DNA from: Bacillota bacterium
Lineage (GTDB): Bacteria; Bacillota; UBA4882; UBA8346
Direction of reading: 5' to 3'
DNA length: 17,701 bases
Assembly (NCBI GenBank): GCA_023435565.1
Contig: JAEYRN010000092.1
Location: 1-17,701, forward strand
In this document: positions 15,185 to 17,701 of the stretch, piece by piece
Layout: every line of letters begins with the position of its first letter
Numbering within the stretch: the first letter of the stretch is position 1
Translations under genes and position numbers: made by a program
Notes under the pieces: generated by a model
The model's input: only the letters and a program-made list of their open reading frames with translations
What the model was told of the DNA's origin: nothing
Database searches by the model: none

Positions 15185-15222
15185 AAAAAGAGGCTTCAAC
15201 AAAAAATCGGACGCCTCTTTTT
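15185..15222. terminator. Bidirectional terminator between convergent genes
   Basis: AAAAAGAGGC (15185-15194) and GCCTCTTTTT (15213-15222) form a perfect 10-bp stem with an 18-base loop, with a T run on either strand. It serves the GH13 gene from the left and the Uma2 fusion gene, which ends at 15237, from the right. Confidence 0.85.
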
Positions 15223-15236
15223 ATAGTTCTAAAAAC

Positions 15237-16004
15237 TTATATCAAATCATTAAATAAGCTTTCAATATCTGCTGACAACCCGTTAAATACTAACGATTTA
15301 GCAACATCTCCCCTCTCATAAGTCTTGTACTTATCAATTTCATAATTATCAAAACCATACACCATAACATTTTCTTGTTTTTGATCAACGATCCAGTATT
15401 CCCTGACCCCCGACAATCTATAAGTATTTAATTTATCAATCATATCCTTAGTTCGCGTTCCGTCAGACAAAATTTCAATAACCAAAGTCGGAGTGCCCAT
15501 ATACCTTCCTTTATCCGTAACATTATTTTCTATATCACAAGCTACCAATAGATCCGGTTGCATTACATCAGGCTCTTTAATCTCCTTCTTTCGAAAATGC
15601 ACATCAAAAGGAGCTAAAAAAACTCGGCATTTTTTACTTTTAAAATATTCATTAAAGAATAGATGCAATCTACCTAGTATCTCCTGGTGTCCAATACTTG
15701 GAGAAGCCAATAAATAGATCTCACCATTAATCAGTTCCATTCGCAGAGTACTTTTTTCATAAATCTCCATGAACTCTTCGTAGGAAACCTTCTTACCGCC
15801 GTATTGATAGTCCAAGGTCTTTTCTCTCACAATAAAATATTGTTCAATATCAGTTACATAAGGGGTTAACCTGGCAATTTTATTGCCATTTTTCGTTATT
15901 ACCACATCATTTTGCTCTTCTACAAAATCCATATATTTTCCTAAATTCTTTTTAAGCTCAGTTGCGGATATCACAGTGCCTTCCCTATAGTTATACGATT
16001 GCAT
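15237..16004 (-). CDS. Phd/YefM antitoxin domain fused to Uma2-family nuclease (DUF820)
   Basis: A 255-residue fusion. Residues 10-52 (VISATELKKNLGKYMDFVEE, VVITKNGNKIARLTPY) match the Phd/YefM antitoxin fold: DNA-binding and dimerising, ending in the short strand VITKNGNKIARL. Residues about 70-250 are Uma2 (DUF820), a PD-(D/E)xK-like domain: MELINGE (E90/E95), the metal-site Asp in QPDLLV (D151), Glu in LVIEILS (E177), K191 and GVREYWIVD. Uma2 proteins are predicted nucleases with no settled role, common in cyanobacteria and some Bacillota. GGAGGTG just upstream fixes ATG 16004. A promoter with repeated operator-like boxes precedes it, so autoregulation by the Phd part is likely (inference). 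No separate toxin gene adjoins. Confidence 0.85.
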   Translation of the reverse strand: MQSYNYREGTVISATELKKNLGKYMDFVEEQNDVVITKNGNKIARLTPYVTDIEQYFIVREKTLDYQYGGKKVSYEEFMEIYEKSTLRMELINGEIYLLASPSIGHQEILGRLHLFFNEYFKSKKCRVFLAPFDVHFRKKEIKEPDVMQPDLLVACDIENNVTDKGRYMGTPTLVIEILSDGTRTKDMIDKLNTYRLSGVREYWIVDQKQENVMVYGFDNYEIDKYKTYERGDVAKSLVFNGLSADIESLFNDLI

Positions 16005-16022
16005 ATTATCACCTCCATTAAC

Positions 16023-16051
16023 ATTATACTATTATGGGCGATTTAATACAA
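16023..16051 (-). promoter_or_regulatory. Promoter of the Phd-Uma2 gene
   Basis: On the minus strand TTGTAT (16051-16046), 17 bases, then TATAAT (16028-16023). The predicted start point lies right at the ribosome site, so the leader would be only about 12 bases. Confidence 0.6.
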
Positions 16052-16086
16052 TAATATCGTACTATATTTACTATATTATGTGCGAT
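16031..16086. promoter_or_regulatory. Paired operator-like repeats ATTATGKGCGAT
   Basis: ATTATGGGCGAT (16031-16042) and ATTATGTGCGAT (16075-16086) are direct 12-base repeats 44 bases apart, about four helical turns. The first lies between the -35 and -10 of the fusion gene promoter, the second upstream of the -35. TATCGTAC (16055-16062) is an inverted partner of GTGCGATA (16080-16087) with one mismatch. Binding by the Phd domain is inferred from position. Confidence 0.5.
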
Positions 16087-16250
16087 ACTAATAGTTTTTT
16101 TGTGCATTATTTATAAATATTAAATTTACGACAGGCGCTATAAAGCTATTGGGAAGGAAAAAATCATCTTAAAGAGAAAAAGATGTACAGAACAAAACAA
16201 GTAATACCCATGGAATTCAAACAGATCAAGTGAGGTAAATTATAAAAGAT

Positions 16251-17669
16251 ATGGATCGAACCAAACAAATGGGGGAAACGAAAGTTACTAAGCTGTTATT
16301 CCGATTTTCCCTACCGGCGACCATCGGAATGCTGGTCAATTCGATTTATAATATCGTTGACCGAATGTATATCGGAAACAGCCCCGATTTGGGAACTTTG
16401 GGACTGGCCGGTATCACCATCAGTTTTCCGATTATGATGGTGATGATGGCTTTGGCGGTCCTATTTGGCATTGGTGGAGCCACCCGATTTTCCATCAAAT
16501 TAGGTGAGCAAAAGAAAGAAGAAGCGGAGAAAATTTTGGGTAATTCCGCATTCTTACTTGTTATCTCAGCAGCCCTATTCATGATCGGGGGCCAGATTTT
16601 TTTAAAACCGCTCTTAAAACTCTTTGGCGCCAGTAAGGAAGTAATGCCCTACGCTCTGGAATATATGAGAATTATTTTATTTGGTGCGGTTTTTCAAGGT
16701 ATCAGCATGGGAGGAAACAATTTTATCCGCGCCGACGGTAGTCCGAAAATTGCCATGATTTCAATGTTTCTAGGCGCAGGTTTTAATATCGTCTTCGATC
16801 CTATTTTCATTTATGGGTTTGGATGGGGAATGACTGGTGCAGCCTTAGCAACTATCGGCGGTCAAACTTTAACGGCAATCTGGGTCCTCTCTTATTTTCT
16901 AGGGAAAAGAAGCTCCCGGAAGCTGCGCCTCTCAAATATGAAACTCGATTTCAAACTGGCAAAACTAATTACCGCCACGGGAGTACCCGCCTTTATGATC
17001 CATCTGGCTAACAGCGCGCTAAATATTGTTCTAAATGCGAATCTGGCGTTCTATGGAGGAGACATAGCAGTTTCAGCCATGGGGATTATTAACAGCATTC
17101 AGACCTTCATGCTGATGCCGATCACCGGTATTACCCAGGGAGCCCAACCGATTATCGGATATAATTATGGCGCGAGGAGTGAACAAAGAGTAAAGGAGAC
17201 TCTGAAGTGGGCGGTTTTAAGCGCATCCGCCATCGCCCTCTTCGGCTATTTAGTGACCAGATTCTTCCCCGGTCAATTAATCGCTTTGTTTAACCGTTCT
17301 GTTGATCTAATAGCCTTTGGTTCAAATGCGATTATAATCTGGTTCTTCTTCCTGCCGGTAGTCGGTTTTCAAGTGGTCAGCGCCAGCTATTTTCAGGCGG
17401 TGGGGCGGATCAAATCGGCCATATTTCTGACCATGACTCGGCAGGTTATAATCCTGATTCCGGCAATTATCATTCTGCCTAAACTCATCGGATTAAATGG
17501 TATTTTATATGCTGCTCCCCTTGCGGATATGGTATCGGCAACTATTACAGCGATTTGGATTGGGATGGAGTTAAAACGTAAGCGTCAAATAACCCCCACC
17601 TTGTCAAAGCCGGTGGGGGCGATTTTTTCAAATTCTACAATTATCCGGCAAAGTCGTCGACCAAGGTAA
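16251..17669 (+). CDS. MATE family multidrug efflux transporter, C-terminus probably frameshifted
   Basis: A 472-residue polytopic membrane protein with about 12 helices in two related halves, the MATE fold, which exports drugs or metabolites in exchange for Na+ or H+. Family signs are FSLPATIGMLVNSIYNIVDRMYIG at the start (helix 1), GIGGATRFSIKLGEQK after helix 2, NNFIRADGSPKIAM and GITQGAQPIIGYNYGA in the second half. The protein ends normally at about residue 446 (KRKRQ). From there the frame runs 26 more residues through a GC-rich hairpin and T run. Removing one A from AAA (17587-17589) would give CAA-TAA and a 446-residue protein ending just before that terminator. GAGG (16232-16235) lies rather far from ATG 16251. 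Confidence 0.88.
   Translation: MDRTKQMGETKVTKLLFRFSLPATIGMLVNSIYNIVDRMYIGNSPDLGTLGLAGITISFPIMMVMMALAVLFGIGGATRFSIKLGEQKKEEAEKILGNSAFLLVISAALFMIGGQIFLKPLLKLFGASKEVMPYALEYMRIILFGAVFQGISMGGNNFIRADGSPKIAMISMFLGAGFNIVFDPIFIYGFGWGMTGAALATIGGQTLTAIWVLSYFLGKRSSRKLRLSNMKLDFKLAKLITATGVPAFMIHLANSALNIVLNANLAFYGGDIAVSAMGIINSIQTFMLMPITGITQGAQPIIGYNYGARSEQRVKETLKWAVLSASAIALFGYLVTRFFPGQLIALFNRSVDLIAFGSNAIIIWFFFLPVVGFQVVSASYFQAVGRIKSAIFLTMTRQVIILIPAIIILPKLIGLNGILYAAPLADMVSATITAIWIGMELKRKRQITPTLSKPVGAIFSNSTIIRQSRRPR
17593..17628 (+). terminator. Intrinsic terminator inside the MATE reading frame
   Basis: CCCCCACC (17593-17600) pairs perfectly with GGTGGGGG (17612-17619), with an 11-base loop, then CGA and six T residues (17623-17628). 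A TAA in the +1 frame (17590-17592) lies directly before the stem, the expected place for the gene end. Confidence 0.7.
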
Positions 17670-17701
17670 GATTTGTTCAAAAGCATTTCGATCCGCCAAA
17701 T

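Overview
The window looks like part of a Bacillota (Firmicutes, clostridial-type) chromosome. The DNA is AT-rich. Shine-Dalgarno sites are strong and G-rich, several genes start with TTG, intrinsic terminators are common, and the gene families (CPBP protease, EFR1 flavodoxin-ferredoxin, GH5 lipoprotein, S41-like protease, MATE pump) are typical of anaerobic Bacillota. No RNA genes or CRISPR array were seen. Genus and species cannot be told from the sequence alone.

Layout. 1-2200: a gene-poor left edge, a CPBP intramembrane protease (381-1247), about 400 bases of unassigned DNA rich in hairpins (1368-1625) and a small orphan protein on the minus strand (1648-1971). 2195-5600: a small polytopic membrane protein, a HAD phosphatase, and a minus-strand operon of EFR1 flavodoxin/ferredoxin plus TetR regulator, with a recognisable promoter and an overlapping palindromic operator. 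A 70-residue membrane protein with its own terminator follows. 5886-7500: a minus-strand polysaccharide-degradation remnant, with an intact GH5 lipoprotein glycosidase downstream of a decayed GH26-like gene. 7500-9400: AT-rich intergenic DNA with a 112-base imperfect palindrome, then a secreted repeat-protein gene (8134-8898) broken by one in-frame TAA just after the signal peptide and closed by a 17-bp terminator stem.

9397-12847: an S41-like membrane-anchored protease gene split by a group II intron (10320-12207) inserted in the antisense direction. Removing the intron at its consensus ends (GTGTG...CTAC) rejoins the protease in frame. The antisense orientation means it cannot be spliced from the protease mRNA, so the gene is effectively knocked out. 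13027-17669: a GH13 alpha-amylase-family enzyme, a convergent Phd/YefM-Uma2 fusion protein with a promoter and repeated operator-like sites, and a MATE efflux pump whose reading frame appears shifted near its end, so that it runs through its own transcription terminator.

The common theme is gene decay and mobile DNA: an intron insertion, an internally deleted GH26, a premature stop, a probable C-terminal frameshift and a solitary IS-like end, set among intact stand-alone genes. I found no convincing new multi-gene system. The best leads are the unassigned hairpin-rich segment near 1400-1600, the antitoxin-nuclease fusion, the antisense intron and the terminator inside the MATE reading frame.
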